Assembly (NCBI RefSeq): GCF_933775445.1
Contig: NC_065877.1
Span: 36,902,694-36,966,693, forward strand
Source: Argentina anserina
Lineage: Eukaryota; Streptophyta; Magnoliopsida; Rosales; Rosaceae
Reading direction: 5' to 3'
DNA: 64,000 nt
Within the stretch, counting starts at the first letter, position 1, and each line of letters opens with the position of its first letter. Shown one piece after another: positions 1 through 11,002 of the stretch. The notes beneath the pieces were generated by a model. It saw nothing but the letters and a program-made list of their open reading frames with translations. It had not been told where the DNA came from and did no database searches. The translations under genes and the position numbers were made by a program.

Positions 1-623
1 ATAGTGTCTTCAAAGAAGAATTCATCTCCCACAAATATGTTCTGATCACACCCACAGTCATGTTCATGATACAAAACAAAAGGCTATTAACTCCAGTACT
101 CTTAAAATACCAAGTCAACAGTCAACAGTCAGCATGAACTGTCTTCAAGACTTAAAAGCAAACCACATATCTCCTATCTCCGCAAGAATATCATTAAAAC
201 AACTGGAGGAAAATATCTGAAGAACTAAAAACAGATTTTTCAGACAAAAAATGCGAATTATTTCTTCTCTCTTCAGAAATGGACTGTGGACACAATGAAT
301 ATCACAAACAAAAGTTTCAAAGACAATCGGATCTCCAAATTCAATACAATAATAGATCTTCATTCTGTTTTCCAATCAAACAATATAAGACTTGAATGAC
401 AACCGTACACAACTACAAGCACTAAGACCCCAAGGGAAGGAAAAAATTTGGTGTCTGTTTCAGTGTTTCTGATCCTCGGTAGACTGGAGTGTTAACCTCC
501 ATCATGCTTGATATATGTTGATGAGCCACGAATAAATTCTTAGTATACAAACAACTTGGACAAAATACTCCAGTTTGAAGGTGACATGGAGAAATCAAGG
601 AATTTCTTGATGCTCTCATTCAA
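1..623. other. Downstream flank / probable 3' UTR of the MFS gene
   Basis: No convincing gene. Open frames here are short and lack family resemblance. The few hundred bases next to position 624 are probably the 3' UTR of the minus-strand transporter gene; the rest is ordinary AT-rich spacer. Confidence 0.5.
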
Positions 624-3268
624 TCATGAGAGCCCAGATGAACGGGACTTGCCATACAGATTGGTATATACGATTCTAGTCCGATGTACCAGAATCATGC
701 TCAAAAGAAATGCAATAACACAGAACAAGGACATAATTACCGAAGTAAGAAAAAAGCATACCACACCATGACACTTTGGTGCATCCTGTCCGAGCATCCC
801 TTGGAAAATTGATCCTGGAATCTGATGCAGGAGATGAGGCTGATGAGCTTGCTTCTCTGCTTCACGGTCATATATACTGCTAGCAATCAAACCAGAGAAA
901 ACTAAACTACCAGCAGGGTTTGCTAATGTGAGAAAATTGTATAAAGCCCCAAACTTTTTCAAGCCAAACAATTCAGAGGCAGCAGCTGGCACAATTGCCC
1001 AATGAGCCCCATATCCTAGCCCAATCAAGATGGTTGCAATGTGCATCGCTCCAGGCCATCCAAAAGCAATGAAGAGATGCCCAACTGCCATTATGAGTTG
1101 TGCCACAGCCATTGCTACTGGTCTCGGATAAGCATAGTCCCTATTAAACATACAGTGAAGAAACATGTATCAGATTTCAGAAGTCATTAAAACGATTTAA
1201 AATCCAGATGTGAACATAATTATTGTATACCTCACAATAATCTCTGAGAAGAAACCACCACCAACACGACCAAGAAAGTTCCAAATACTGATCATGGAGA
1301 CAAAAATATGTGTATTATCATATCCTAGAGACTGGCTCATCTGGCCAAGGTTATCAATCACTGTCAAACCAGATCCAGAACCCAACAGAAGTGAGAAAAA
1401 TATAAGCCAGAAGTCTGCTTTGATCAAAGCTTGTGTCAAGGTGAAGTCTTCTCCTCTGTGTGGACCCCTCCTCCTCTTCACCCTGACTGCTCCTTCTGCA
1501 GCTGCTTGGAATAGTTTCGTCTGCAATTGGGCAATTCGTTTTTGCCTTTCCAATGCGGGAAGCAAGTCCACTTCTTTGGGCTTCTCATCTTCCACTTCAC
1601 TGAATATTACCTCAGTAGTGTCTGCTTCAGATTTGCCTGCTTCTTGTTTCAGTGTAGCAGACAGGAGTGACTCCTCTTCTGGAATTCTCGGCTGTGAGTA
1701 GAAGAAACTAAGCGAAATAGGAATCACAATGGGAACCAAGAGGAGGATAAACAAGACCAATGTAAAAACAATGATCACGGAGTGGCTCAAATCAACTAGA
1801 TCCTCAACTATCATGACCCCCATCAAGTAAGCAGCTAACAGTAGGCACACACTGTAGATAAATGTGAAGCTCATGTCATCAGTTGGACGGACTTGTTTGT
1901 GACCTCCAACTGGTCTGACAATAAACATTAAAGCAATAATGACCATTGCTGGACCAACTGCAACCATGAAAATCAGAGATGCATGATCTGGGGATTGAAT
2001 TATTGCATATATCTGAGTCATAATTGCGCCACCCAAGCCGGCAAAGCCCTTGAGAATTCCAACCACAGGACCCCGACTTTTTGGGAAGTTTTGGACACAA
2101 GAAACAAGAGCAGCAGTATTGAAGTAGGTTTCACCATTTGTTCCCACAAATATAAGAATGCACATCTGCAAGTTGTAATCGAAATATCAAACCAAGCAGG
2201 ATGACAATAAGTATGAGTAAATGTCTTCATGTCTAAATAGAACACATGAGCAACACTTTGAATTGCTCTGTTTAAACTGTTACCACTATTTGTAATATTC
2301 ATGGCCAGCATTTTCTATCAAAAGGATCGTTTTAATCGAAAACTACAGAGAACTAGTGACCTCCTGTTGAAATGACCAATTCTGGTCTCTTACAGACCAA
2401 TCACAATTAAAACAGCAATGCACAAGCAATTCTATATCTTGGTAGCAAGTACAAATCAAAATCTCAGAGAAATTAGATAGAAAAATACACAAGTTGGAAT
2501 TTATGCAAAGTAGAAGAGAATTGCAGAATTGCTGACAGCTAGACTCCTTTCTAAACCAAAGCAAAAAAAACAAAGATCCAAACATACCCTCAAAAAGATC
2601 TACATATTTGATTCTCCAGGTTCCAAGTTTTGCATGTGAGCACTTGAAAGTTGAAACTAACAAATTTCCACAGGTCAAGGCCAAAGGTTCTTCCTTTATC
2701 CTAGAGCCAATATTACATTAAACTCTGCTCATCAACTCAAACCATATTGACTTCCTCACAAACAATCAATACAATCAAACAAAAAAGGCTTGATCCACAA
2801 GTATCAAAGTACTCCACTATCACAGAAACACACCAAACTACTCTACCATTCAATAAACAAGATCAAAGACTAAAAGAAAAAAAAACTATTATTTGAAGAA
2901 GAAAAGAAGAAAATAAGTAAAGTGAGAGACTTTGGAATACTCACAGCCCAGAGAGGCAGAGGTGGAGCTCTACCAGTGACAATCAGCCAAACCCAGCCAT
3001 ACCCTACAAAGTTCTGCAAAGCACCAACAAGCAAAGCAGCCCACAAAGGCAAAACCTCACACAAGGTCCCAGCCAGAAACCCAACACTGTCCCCAAGGTC
3101 CTTAGCCACCCCAAGCCTCGCAATCTGCCTCTGATTATAGTTCAAGGAGCTCTTGATCACTGGTGATATGCTCCCAAACAAGTACCCAATTCCAGCACAG
3201 GACTGCATCCACATTGCCGCCACAAAAACCAGCCATCTGTTGCTGAAAAACGACTTCAACTTCTCCAT
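624..3268 (-). CDS. NFD4-like / nodulin-like major facilitator superfamily transporter
   Basis: Three exons on the minus strand: 3268-2945, 2165-1231 and 1140-624, giving 591 aa. Junctions are GT..AG and phases agree (0, then 2). The start is the ATG at 3268 (MEKLKSFF); an in-frame GTG six bases upstream is not a credible start. Exon 1 holds the N-terminal nodulin-like MFS domain (SCAGIGYLFGSISPVIK; LNYNQRQIARLGVAKDLGDS). Exon 2 begins MCILIFVGTNGETYFNTAAL, carries several membrane segments and a hydrophilic acidic central loop (EEESLL to RRRGPHRGEDF), then re-enters the membrane. Exon 3 supplies the last helices (LIGLGYGAHWAIVPAAASELF). This matches the plant NUCLEAR FUSION DEFECTIVE 4-like family of about 12-TM proteins. 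The substrate is unknown, and the name reflects homology to Arabidopsis NFD4, not a shown role here. The gene looks intact, with no frameshift. Confidence 0.93.
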
Positions 3269-4472
3269 CCCCACGATTACAACTACAGAAAATCTCTATT
3301 TGGATTAATCTGAGACTGTTTTTTCTTGGAATTTGGGAGTTTTTTCTGATAAAGGTTTGATCTTTTTTGTTTGGTTTTGTTTTTGTGTGTATTATGAAGC
3401 AGAAGATATGGACTAGTACTAGTAATGGTGAGCAAAGGGTAAGGCAGGCTGAGGATGATGGTGATGTGCTGGATTGGGTCACCGATTCTGAACAAGTGAC
3501 GGGTTTTTATATACATCTTCTAAATAAAGCCGCATTTGGTGTCAGTCTACACGTCGTACTTATAAACAGAAATATGCAGTGACCATGGTCGTTACTGTTT
3601 CCATAAGCATCTTTATGCTATTTCAAGATCCAAGATTTTGTTTCGATATTTAAAAAAAATGGAGCTTCTTTTTATATAAAAAGTTATAATTTGTCTTCAG
3701 ATAAGCTCACTGAAGTGAGGAAAAACAAAATATTACGAGAAAATGTGCTCTTTACGGGCTACGGCAAAAGTAGTTTTGCTGTCACAAACCTTTTGTTATG
3801 TCTATGGTAGTTGTACTATGATAGGTCCACTTTGAAACTCATATTGATTTCTTGTTCTGATCTTAAATGTTGACCAATAATTACATAAAAACTAATCAAA
3901 CATGAAAGTGAGTTATCAAATCCAGCTTAGCAATAGGCTATCCTTCTCTATGATCTGTCCTGGATTCGTTGCACTAATTTTGCGTCCCAAAAGTCCTGTC
4001 ATTCCTATCATCTAGCTAATGGTATCACAATTTGGGTTTCGGCATCTTAATCGTATTAAACCTTGGTGAAAGAATAACACAACATTATTGTAATCGAGTT
4101 GATGATATAATTGAAAGTATAGAGTTTGTCATTTTAGCATTAAGTGCATAAAATAAGCCACGAGGAACATGAGGTCGGCGGCCTTTACCTTGTAAACAAA
4201 TGAGAAATGGCCCAGGAAGAAGAAAGACATAGATCGTAGATGTCCCTTGCATAATTTGATTCCAAGGGTCATGTGGTTTCAGATCACTCCACCCCATTTT
4301 TTTAGTGTGCAATTTTGCAAATTCATATCCTTCTTTACGGTGTTAAATAATTTTCGTTCGTGCTGTCCTTCTCCTCCATATTAAAAAAATGTCACGTCCA
4401 CATTTTCCATAGATAGACCAGCTACCTAATTGAATAGTGATATGGTTTTTTGTGTAGCTAAACACCAGAGAA
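3269..4472. other. Upstream region of the MFS gene
   Basis: Probable promoter and 5' UTR of the minus-strand transporter, then AT-rich spacer up to the tRNA gene. I see no supported gene in it. Confidence 0.5.
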
Positions 4473-4554
4473 GTCGATATGTCCGAGTGGTTAAGGAGAC
4501 AGACTTGAAATCTGTTGGGCTTCGCCCGCGCAGGTTCGAACCCTGCTGTCGACG
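4473..4554 (+). tRNA. tRNA-Ser (anticodon UGA)
   Basis: 82 nt folding as a class II (long variable arm) tRNA. The acceptor stem pairs GTCGATA with TGTCGAC, followed by discriminator G at 4554. The anticodon loop CTTGAAA gives TGA at 4506-4508. The variable arm is TGGGCTTCGCCCG and the T arm contains GGTTCGAACCC, the pol III B box. The A-box region is GTCCGAGTGGTTAAGG. A T-rich run follows directly (TTCCTTTTCCTTTT), as expected for pol III termination. There is no intron. It reads UCA and, by wobble, other UCN serine codons. Confidence 0.97.
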
Positions 4555-5175
4555 TTCCTTTTCCTTTTGTACCCTCTTGGGGTTTTATGCTTAGTTAGAT
4601 ATCTTGAAAGTCTGTTGGGCTTGTAGACAAGGATTTATACTGATCTGTGTTAATGTAATATTGTAATGTATTGTTTTCTTGGCCTTTTTATGCTTTGGTT
4701 GAGCTCTCAAGCAACTGAAAAGTGTCTTATCAATGAAAAGATAGAGATGGAAATGGGGGAAGAAAGAGATTTTTAGTGTTGGATGAATAGTTAAAGAACA
4801 GGTACTCCTTCTCTCTATAATGCCTTGGCTAGTAGTAGAAGGAAGCACCTTTGATACCATGAATCACAATTTATTACCAAAGGGTGTTCTGTTCGTGTGC
4901 ATAGCTGTTTGTTTAGTGGGAAGCTTCCTCATGTTGCATGTGAATAAGAATAGCTTGCTTCTGTAACCTTTGCCTTTTTCCTAGTCATCAATCCCTTGTC
5001 TCTTCCTCCCCAAAGGCAATTAGTACCCAACTTTCTGATTTAGTGCATTTCCTTTCATCTTTCTTTGTCCATACCAACCAATCCGTATCTCCCTCATTGG
5101 CCATTATATGGCAGATCAGATCAGACCACATTTGAAGTTTGAGAGAGTATTAGTGCAGGAAGGCGAGTATCAGAG
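4555..5175. other. Spacer between tRNA-Ser and the first DUF3339 gene
   Basis: No gene supported. The last 100-150 bp is probably the promoter and 5' UTR of the gene starting at 5176. Confidence 0.5.
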
Positions 5176-5388
5176 ATGTCGGATTGGGGGCCAGTTTTCA
5201 TAGCAGTAGTGCTATTCATACTTTTGACTCCAGGATTGCTGATTCAGATACCTGGGAAAAGCCGGTTTGTCGAGTTTGGCAATTTTCAGACTAGTGGAGT
5301 TTCAATTCTGGTTCATTCCGTCATCTACTTTACTCTCATCTGTATCTTCTTGTTGGCTATAGGAGTCCACATGTATGTTGGTTCTTAA
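5176..5388 (+). CDS. DUF3339 small membrane protein, copy 1
   Basis: Single exon, 70 aa, ATG start. It shows the full DUF3339 pattern: N-terminal DWGPV, a first hydrophobic helix (FIAVVLFILLTPGLLIQIPG), a polar middle (FVEFGNFQTSGVSILVH) and a second helix ending in IGVHMYVG. DUF3339 is a plant-specific family of about 70-residue proteins with two predicted membrane spans and no established biochemical role. This is the first of five copies in 5 kb. A poly-C run lies downstream (about 5525-5535). Confidence 0.93.
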   Translation: MSDWGPVFIAVVLFILLTPGLLIQIPGKSRFVEFGNFQTSGVSILVHSVIYFTLICIFLLAIGVHMYVGS

Positions 5389-6312
5389 CTTGTACCAGTA
5401 CCAAATTGTGAACTCAGGATTTGATTGTCTCATATACCATTTGCAACATATATCAACTTGATTTGTCATGTACTTTATGTTGTTTTGTTTTTCAATGATC
5501 TTTACTGCTAAAAACTGAACTTGCCCCCCCCCCCCTTTCTGAGTTCTAAATTGCATAATTGCACATTCATTCTAATATCCTATTCATTCTAATATCCTAT
5601 TCAGATGATAAGGTAAAGATTTTAGATTATTCACAGTTCAGAATGTTCACTCTATATATAATTTGATGGACCTGGAGGGGTCGAATTTTATCTGGGAACA
5701 AGAGTTCATTTCTAGTATATTTAATGTTTGATGGAATGAAAGAAATCATCTCTATAGTAACATGTATAGCTTGAGCAATAAGTGTGTGTATTGGTTACCA
5801 GGCATCTCTGATTTCAGTCTGGTAGTTCTAGAAATAAACTTCAAATTTTGTAGATTGAAATTTTGACATACATAGTTAACCAGAAGCAGCACAGGTAATG
5901 GTAATTGAAAATGCATGGGTAAACAGTTGAGTACAGAAGTTTGTACCAGAATCTTTTTAACTCTAATACAGTAGTAGAAAAAACACCAACCTTCATGAGA
6001 GTGATGAGACCCTCCCTTTTGCCCATGCTCTTGTATCCAAACTAAGGACTTGATTTTTTTTGCATACCCTTTTGCCTATATTGACAATTTAAGTTACCAG
6101 ACAAACCAAAACTGTTTACACCGTTATATGCAGATAGGTACATAACAGACTTCTTCATTCTTTTCAAAGCAGAATTTATGAAGGTGTAGAATACATAGAT
6201 GATGTAGCACCACTGCATAACTAGTACATATGATAACACAGAGAAACTAAATCAGTTTAATCCTTAAAGCACTTACAAAGTTACAAGCTGGTTTCTTATC
6301 TTGATGTATTTC

Positions 6313-6519
6313 CTAAGCATAGATGTGAATGTCAAGCACAACAAGGAACAGAATCATAAGCAAACCGTAGATTACAGTGTGCAAGAACATGGAGGCAATG
6401 TTGGTCTTCATGTTCATGAATGCGAAGGGACGCTCCTTCCCCGGCATTTGAAACACCAATCCTGGTGACAAAAATGCAAACAGCGCTGAAGCTATCAGCA
6501 GAGCAGCATAGTCTCTCAT
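6313..6519 (-). CDS. DUF3339-like small membrane protein, divergent copy 2
   Basis: 68 aa from the ATG at 6519 (MRDYAALL). The frame stays open upstream to 6720, but family similarity begins only at MRDY. A pyrimidine-rich stretch ending in CAG at about 6583-6600 looks like a splice acceptor, so a 5'-UTR intron is likely. It keeps the DUF3339 layout: helix, PGLVFQMPGKERPF, MKTN.ASMFLHTVIY, second helix and a terminal DIHIYA. The signature DWGP is replaced by DYAA, and basic GKER replaces the usual GKSR/GNGK. It is the most diverged of the five copies. Function unknown. Confidence 0.82.
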   Translation of the reverse strand: MRDYAALLIASALFAFLSPGLVFQMPGKERPFAFMNMKTNIASMFLHTVIYGLLMILFLVVLDIHIYA

Positions 6520-7321
6520 CCTCAATGAAGTCTTCTCAGTTTGATCAGCTAGCTCCTTACTTTGCAGTTTGCACAACTCAAGCTGAGCAGAAGAATAAAA
6601 ATAACAGAGAAAGGGCATATAAAAAAGGCTTTGGATGCCAACTAGTGAGTTTAAGTCCTTATAAGAGGGAATAGGAATCCCATGATTAAAGCACCAAGAA
6701 TTTTCAACCATCCACTCCACTTTCCCTCCTTTCTTTAAAATCTTAATCTCTTGTCATTTGCTTTGTTGGATTGTTGGATAAGGGAAGAGCATCATTTTCT
6801 ATTGTTTTCAAGGCCAAAACTCATCAACATGACTCTAATATACAAGAACTTGCATTATTAGGTTGTCTGCAATCACTAGAAGCTCCATTAGCATTCAAGA
6901 GTTGGCTGTTACATGATTCAATCACTATCCTTTTCACAAATTAAGGGCTGGCAACAACTTGTCCCTATTCAACTTTCTTTGGAATTTCATTCATTTCAAT
7001 CAAGTTTAGTCAAATAAGAAAAGAATAAAAAAAGATGAAGAAGCTTTGAACTCAGTGGGGGTGCTTCATTATTCCTTTATTCCAAAAACCAAATGCATGG
7101 TTTTATTCTGTAACGCAAAGCAGACAACCAAACCTTCAGACTAGCTTCCACACCGTTCCACCTTAGTCGCTTACAATTCAGAATCCCAAGTGTCTTTTAT
7201 GATAAACACACAAAACTAAAGCCTCTCACTTCGTCCTCATCCTCATTCTGTCACTAAAGGCTTCCATCTTTAGATCTCATTCCGACCCAGTTTGGTTTTT
7301 GAAGCTTTAAACTTGAAGGAA

Positions 7322-7531
7322 ATGGCGGACTGGGGTCCAGTACTGATTGGGGTGGTGCTGTTTATCCTGCTGCAACCGGGACTACTCTTCTCGTTGCCCG
7401 GAAACGGCAAGCAGGTGGAGTTTGGGAGCATGAAGACCAATGGCAAAGCCATAGCTATACACACACTCATCTTTTTCGCGCTCTATGCCATTCTCATCTT
7501 GGCCGTACACGTCCACATCTACACCGGCTGA
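7322..7531 (+). CDS. DUF3339 small membrane protein, copy 3
   Basis: Single exon, 69 aa from the ATG at 7322 (MADWGPVLIGVVLF). An in-frame TTG 30 bases upstream adds residues absent from the family, so it is rejected. Two hydrophobic helices flank the conserved middle PGNGKQVEFGSMKTNGKAIA, and the end is HVHIYTG. Compared with copies 1, 4 and 5 the middle has KTNGKAIAIH instead of QTSG.SILVH, a feature partly shared with copy 2 (KTN). Function unknown; two-span membrane topology predicted. Confidence 0.92.
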   Translation: MADWGPVLIGVVLFILLQPGLLFSLPGNGKQVEFGSMKTNGKAIAIHTLIFFALYAILILAVHVHIYTG

Positions 7532-8750
7532 TGATGATCCGGTACTCTCGCGCAGCTTTGGATCTGTGTCTTTGTGTCTCTTTAGCATTAATCTGAGCTT
7601 ATGTTGTTGTAACCCGTATGATTAGTTTTGAAATGAAGTACATATAAAAGCACAGATCTTTTCTTTTTGGATTTGAATCTCTGGCTTTAAGTTTTGGTGC
7701 ATAATGTTTGATGTTTTCTTATGGTCTGGGATTTGAGATGCCATTTACTGTGATCTGTGGTGCAATTATCCAATGGGGATTAGAGTCTTTCAATTTATAA
7801 CCTAGTATTAAGCTCAAGCTCCTTAAATGAACATGGCAACCATAAACGATTAAATAGCCATGCCAAAGAGGTTGGCTAAGCTGGTGTATTGGGTTTGTTG
7901 AGCTCAAAGCTCATGATTCAGTAAACAAACTCAGAGTGCTGGGAGTATTAAAAGATTCAACGTGCCACACCTTTGCCACGTTGAGTCAGGAATTTAGGAC
8001 TAGAAACCTAGAATGAACAAGTCCACCTAGAATGACCGAGTCTACTGTTCATCTATCTAAGATATTGTACTGAAGGAGTGGTCTCAAATTTTAAACTAGG
8101 TGCCTGTTTAGGGAAGAGATGTAATTACTCAATTACACACTCTTTCAGTGATCTGGGAATCATATTCTTTAGTTATTGTTTTAGGTAGGTCGTGATGAAA
8201 TGATGAAAATCTATGGAATTCCATGTAACAACTTCCAGATTTGGATATATCTGTGAAGTGAGTGTGTGGTAATACTTCACACTGTTGTTAGGAAACAGAG
8301 ATGTCTATAGATATTTTCCTCTATCCATTTTACAAATGCTTGAATAGACAAGCTTCGAGTTAAAATGGTAGCACAAGGGGTTGGTAATTCACCTTGAATC
8401 TTCCATTTGAATTTAATTGTAAGGCAATGCCCCCGAACTTAAACTTGCTACTTTTGAATCTTTGATAATGGTCTTGTTTATATCTAATACTATAAAACTC
8501 AAAAATAGGGACTCAATAAGATAAACCAGAGCTGGGAGAGAACATAGGGAACAACTTTGTGATGTAGTGCCAGGAAAGATGCAAAGCATAACTATTTTCA
8601 TTTCATTAAGATACTGCTTCACAATGGGTCAATTTCAAGTAAAACTAGACACACGAGGTAGCAGTAAAACATTAAACAAGGAGCGCCGAACACGTAAGTT
8701 CACTTAAGAAAAAACTTTACAATAAATTGGACTCAGAATTGAAGTTTGAA

Positions 8751-8963
8751 TTAGTTGATATGTATGTGAATACCAATTGCAATGATCAAGATAGTCAATA
8801 TGCAGAAGTATATGATGGCATGAACCAGGATAGCAATCCCGCTCGTCATCATGTTTCCGAACTCCATCACCCGCGTCCTTGCCGGTAATTGGAAGAGCAG
8901 CCCTGGCGACAAAAGAATGAACAAGATCACTGCAACACAGACCGGCCCCCAATCAGCACTCAT
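8751..8963 (-). CDS. DUF3339 small membrane protein, copy 4
   Basis: Single exon, 70 aa, ATG at 8963 (MSADWGPVCVAVILF). It carries the canonical PGLLFQLPARTRVMEFGNMMTSG core, followed by AILVHAIIYF and a second helix ending IGIHIHIN. The extra Ser after Met (MSADWGP rather than MADWGP) is a small N-terminal difference. It converges on copy 3 and diverges from copy 5. Function unknown. Confidence 0.93.
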   Translation of the reverse strand: MSADWGPVCVAVILFILLSPGLLFQLPARTRVMEFGNMMTSGIAILVHAIIYFCILTILIIAIGIHIHIN

Positions 8964-9914
8964 ATTTGCTCTACTCTTGCTCTGCTTACAAACTGGAGGT
9001 ATGTAAACTTGTTGAAATGGGTAGATAGACTGTTGTGATGTCTTCTATTATGTAGAAGAATCGAATGAAGCTTAGTTTCTTAGTGAAGAAGAGAGAGGGA
9101 TGCCAAACTTAGTGAGAAAGAAGACCTCGGGATTAAAACAGAGGAAAGGTATTAAGAGAAGGTGGTGGGTTTGCTTTATGGAGATGAATACAAGAAAACA
9201 AAGGTGTTTGCTTTCATAAGCTTCCAATAAGTGTTTGTTAGAAGGGTGCTTTTCTTGCTTTAGAGATTGATGAAAGGTGGAGTTTTCTTTCCAGAAAGAT
9301 CTGTAATATAATGTGGCAACAGATGAACTGTAAAGCTATGGTTAGTCTATGCATGTTTGGAATGCTTACCTTGTTTTGTTCGCCTTTCTACAGGAAAGAA
9401 AAGCTATAAGAGCATTACAACTATCAAAAGATGAAAACACATGGAAGTGTTACTTCTTTGAGCAATGCAGAAACATGTTTGTTTGAATTGACTAAGGTCA
9501 ATTTGGATTAGAATCCCAGATGTTTTTGCTTAGATGACCAGGAAGTAGGAATTTGGGCCAAGCTAAGACAAAAGATTTGGCCCTGAGCTAGCTAGTTGAT
9601 TGGCCCTAAAACAAGGTCCAAATTGATAGTAGAGGCGTCCATAAATCCAAACAAAAGAGAGATCAGAGATGCCGCCCAATGGGGATTGTTGTATCTATCA
9701 GAGTAGCATTGTAATGCAACGAATGACGGCCGTCCGAAGATGTCTAAGTTCTAACTTTTAGCTTCGGCGTGGAGTGTGCATTCTCTTTTGTACGTCTTTA
9801 TATCTAGCCTGACTAGCCCTTCTCTATGTATTGTGCTTCTTTCTTTCATTTCTATACTTGCAGTGCTATTTACAGTACTAGTGACATCTTTTTAACTCGG
9901 CAGTGGTAGGGAAA

Positions 9915-10133
9915 ATGGCAGATTGGGGTCCGGTGTTGATAGCGGTGGCGCTCTTCGTACTGCTAACTCCAGGATTGCTGTTTCAGCTGCCGGGGAAAAG
10001 CCGAGTGGTGGAGTTTAACAACATGCAGACCAGTGGAGTTTCCATTTTGGTGCACACCATCATATACTTCGGACTCATTACCATCTTTCTCATAGCTATT
10101 GGTGTTCACATCTACACCGGCGGCGGCGACTAG
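9915..10133 (+). CDS. DUF3339 small membrane protein, copy 5
   Basis: 72 aa from the ATG at 9915 (MADWGPVLIAVALFVLL). The upstream in-frame GTG at 9903 is not used. This is the most canonical member: PGLLFQLPGKSRVVEFNNMQ, TSGVSILVHTIIYFGLITIF, AIGVHIYTGGGD. The extra GGD tail is unusual. Function unknown; two membrane helices predicted. Confidence 0.93.
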   Translation: MADWGPVLIAVALFVLLTPGLLFQLPGKSRVVEFNNMQTSGVSILVHTIIYFGLITIFLIAIGVHIYTGGGD

Positions 10134-11002
10134 CTACTTCAGGCTCTGATTCCACTGCCTTCTGCTGCGATCACTGTTGGAACATTGCATCTGGAGTCTT
10201 TTATATATGTATAAATTGGACTGAAACTTGACTCTTGTTGCTTGAATCTGTACTAGGTGATTACGCCCATAATTTTAAAGCACGAAAATTATTGGTTCAC
10301 AGAGAAGTCTTTCTCTAAGGCAATGAACGATAGACATCTTTGGCACCTCACAATTTCGTTTAAATTGTCACTCTTTTACTTAAGGTCCAATAGAACGCAC
10401 CACAAAGCACCATCATGGCATCATCGAACATTCATACTTTAACAAGAAAACTCCAACACATATTTCCCATCATCAATTCATTACGTTAAGGTTATTGGAT
10501 TGTCTGCACTGCAATTTTTACCTCATTGCAGAACGATTCCAATAGAATTGATGGTAATCGGTGAAATTATAGGTTCCCTTGTCCTTTGAATCGCATCAAG
10601 CATCGTAGATCCATGTAAAACTCAACTAATCAAACATTAGTTTTATTATACATTTTACTCGCCAAACACAGCTAGCACTGCGCTGGAGAGAACAGGAGAG
10701 AGCACACAGGTAGCTTGCTGCACATTACATGACATTGTTACATTACACAAATAAACACACTCCTCCAGATAGCACGAGGCCGTAAGGAGGTTTCTTGCCT
10801 CTCTTGTGCCTCGTCAAGCCAAAACACAACGGTGGTTGAAACGGTGCGGTTTGTCACTTAGTCTCTCAAGACTTCCTAGTACCAGTGTCATTAGGAGTTG
10901 AGGTGTGGCAGTATCTGCTTTTGCCACGTTGCATGCATCATGCATATGTCCGGTCTAAATTACACACGTATACACAAGCAAGTAATCGTCCCCTAAGGGA
11001 TC
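10134..11002. other. Spacer downstream of DUF3339 copy 5 and of the FLC-like gene
   Basis: Convergent 3' flanks of copy 5 (plus) and the MADS-box gene (minus). No additional gene supported. Part of it is presumably 3' UTR of both. Confidence 0.5.

Larger units (their letters stand above)
5176..10133. repeat. Cluster of five DUF3339 genes on alternating strands
   Basis: The copies are at 5176-5388 (+), 6313-6519 (-), 7322-7531 (+), 8751-8963 (-) and 9915-10133 (+), so neighbours are alternately convergent and divergent. Spacers of about 0.8-1.2 kb hold no other gene I can support; they should contain individual promoters and UTRs. No transposon ends are obvious inside the cluster. A small direct repeat (CATTCTAATATCCTATT, twice) sits at 5570-5603. 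Confidence 0.85.

Noticed and set aside
3135..3582. Open frames overlapping the 5' end of the transporter gene on both strands
   Set aside because: They overlap exon 1 or its leader in other frames and show no family resemblance.
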